64,000 nucleotides of DNA. It comes from Fonsecaea monophora (taxonomy: Eukaryota > Ascomycota > Eurotiomycetes > Chaetothyriales > Herpotrichiellaceae). The translations under genes and the position numbers were made by a program. A model generated the notes under the pieces. That model saw only the letters and a program-made list of their open reading frames with translations. It ran no database searches and was not told the origin of the DNA. Below are positions 62,835-64,000 of this stretch, piece after piece; position 1 is the first letter of the stretch, and every line of letters begins with the position of its first letter. The stretch spans positions 33,116-97,115 of the forward strand of contig NW_019174051.1 in NCBI RefSeq assembly GCF_001642475.1, given 5' to 3'.

Positions 62835-64000
62835 TTAATCTTCGACTTCTGTGTCCCGTTCTTCGAACCTCAGAAATGTGCTGGCCGTAGCAGCCTCTGG
62901 CCCCAGGATTTTCTGCCAAGCGTCATTGACTGCATGAAGTATACCATCATCAAAGGCAAGCTCTTGCGGCCTGGGTGGAAACACGATGACCCCTGGTTGC
63001 TCCCCGGACAGAGGGGTATCCAAAGTTGAATCTATAGCTGGTCCCAGAGCTCGATACGAGAGCGACCACAACAGCGAATCTTTTGCGCCGACAGTGTCAA
63101 GGAATGCTTTCACAGCAGTTTCAAGCCGACTTCTGGAGGTCGAATCTTCAGAAACAACTGACGCATAGATGACACCTGGTCAAGAGCAAGTTAGCAATTT
63201 CTCTATTGCGCTAAGAGTTCGAAGCAGAAAGTGTTGAGTGGGTTTCCAGATCAGGTTGTCAGAGGGTAGTTATCAGCAAAGCACATGATGCTCAGGCAAT
63301 GTAGATAAGTATTCGATGTTGGATCATCACGGAAGCAGATAAGACAGCGAGAAGTATAAGAACTTACATTGGCCAGCAGGACATTCTCCTGTGTCCTCTG
63401 AGTGAACCTGCAGATAAACAGGATCCTTGTCATGCTCGGGAGCACCATCATCGGCCAGAACAACCGTCACTGCGGGGACAGGGCCATTCTCTGATGTTGG
63501 TGGAAACATTGATTTTAACGGGTGCCCAACGATGTTGATAGACCTCCAGGTAGTGCAGAACGAGGCCACTTCTTCCACAGCGTCTTTCGAAGTGGGAACA
63601 TCATCGCTGGCCCCAGCGACATACCGAGTCCGGATCCGGGTGCCGTCGGAAAGTGTGCATTCAATGGTAGGTGTATCTCCGCCATCTGCACTGTCGAGAT
63701 CAGATATGTTACCCGGACCACTCAGAGCTTGTAGGGCATGTCCCAGGAGATACACGCCTCCGCCCACAGCGTTGGCACGACAGGCAACTTGTGAGATTTC
63801 TGCGGTACCGCCATACTTTGCAACGACCCCGCCAAAACCTTGACCGAAATGTCCCATAGACCTCAGATGTCTCCTGATCCTGGCGAGGGCCTTGTCGAAA
63901 GGAATTGAGTCCGCGGCAACAGGAGACAGCGCGAGTGCCACCAACGGAGTCTGCAGGGAATCGGGAATTCTGAACTTTTGTCGACAAAGCAGTCCCTAAG
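62835..64000 (-). CDS. MRS6: Rab escort protein (REP), C-terminal part, 5' partial
   Basis: The gene enters from the right edge. Exon 64000..63368 and last exon 63175..62835 are separated by a 192-nt intron; the join reads ECPAGQ-CVIYASVVSEDST. Visible is the conserved REP/GDI region: KFRIPDSLQTPLVALALSPV, SIPFDKALARIRRHLRSMGH, FGQGFGGVVAKYGGTAEISQ and VACRANAVGGGVYLLGHALQ, then a divergent C-terminal lobe ending RFEERDTEVED. REP presents newly made Rab GTPases to geranylgeranyl transferase II (Bet2/Bet4) and delivers them to membranes. The FAD-like N-terminal fold lies outside the window. There is no frameshift in the part seen. Confidence 0.93.

Noticed and set aside
1..64000. Bacterial features such as CRISPR arrays, operons, Shine-Dalgarno sites or riboswitches
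   Set aside because: The sequence is clearly fungal nuclear DNA with spliceosomal introns. No regularly spaced repeats were seen.

Overview
This window is nuclear DNA from a filamentous ascomycete (Pezizomycotina). Most genes are broken by short GT-AG introns of about 48-140 nt, many with a CTAAC/CTGAC-like branch point. It carries families typical of that group: a WSC-domain protein, a NACHT-ankyrin NLR, a HET-domain protein, a Zn(II)2Cys6 factor, an S41 secreted peptidase, and LYS9 of the fungal alpha-aminoadipate route. I do not assign a species. Exon boundaries below were read by hand from splice signals, frame phase and family conservation.

Left part (1-12.5 kb): the 3' end of a WSC gene, then a ten-exon reverse-strand gene of about 1,665 codons joining a NACHT NTPase, ankyrin repeats and a CorA-like membrane module. 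A small F-box-like gene, a DUF2423 ribosome-biogenesis gene and a Siz/PIAS SUMO ligase follow. Middle-left (13-33 kb): EFM7-like and EFM4-like eEF1A methyltransferases face away from each other across a 372-bp spacer. Next come SRP101, an AIM24-domain protein, a GPI-type S41 peptidase, a minimal Zn2Cys6 protein, a TPR protein and a CRIB-domain protein. A gene-poor stretch runs from 33.3 to 39.9 kb and contains a nested hairpin and recurring GTACTCGG-type motifs.

Middle-right (39.9-48.5 kb): a DUF1479 oxygenase-like gene and an SDR on opposite strands, an AVT-family amino-acid transporter, a small Cys-rich low-complexity protein and a Bax-inhibitor-1 family gene. At 49-56.5 kb there is a compact group: a HET-domain protein and a CorA-like two-TM protein sharing a divergent promoter, the latter tail-to-tail (21 bp) with an 868-aa protein. 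That protein combines a sugar-kinase-like N-terminal half, a P-loop with a lost Walker A Ser/Thr, and a C-terminal RyR-like domain. This group, together with the CorA-tailed NLR at the left end, is the best candidate for an uncharacterised self/non-self or defence system. The right end is housekeeping: tRNA-Gly(CCC), LYS9, a METTL7-like methyltransferase, MAK16 and the C-terminal part of Rab escort protein MRS6, which runs off the window.
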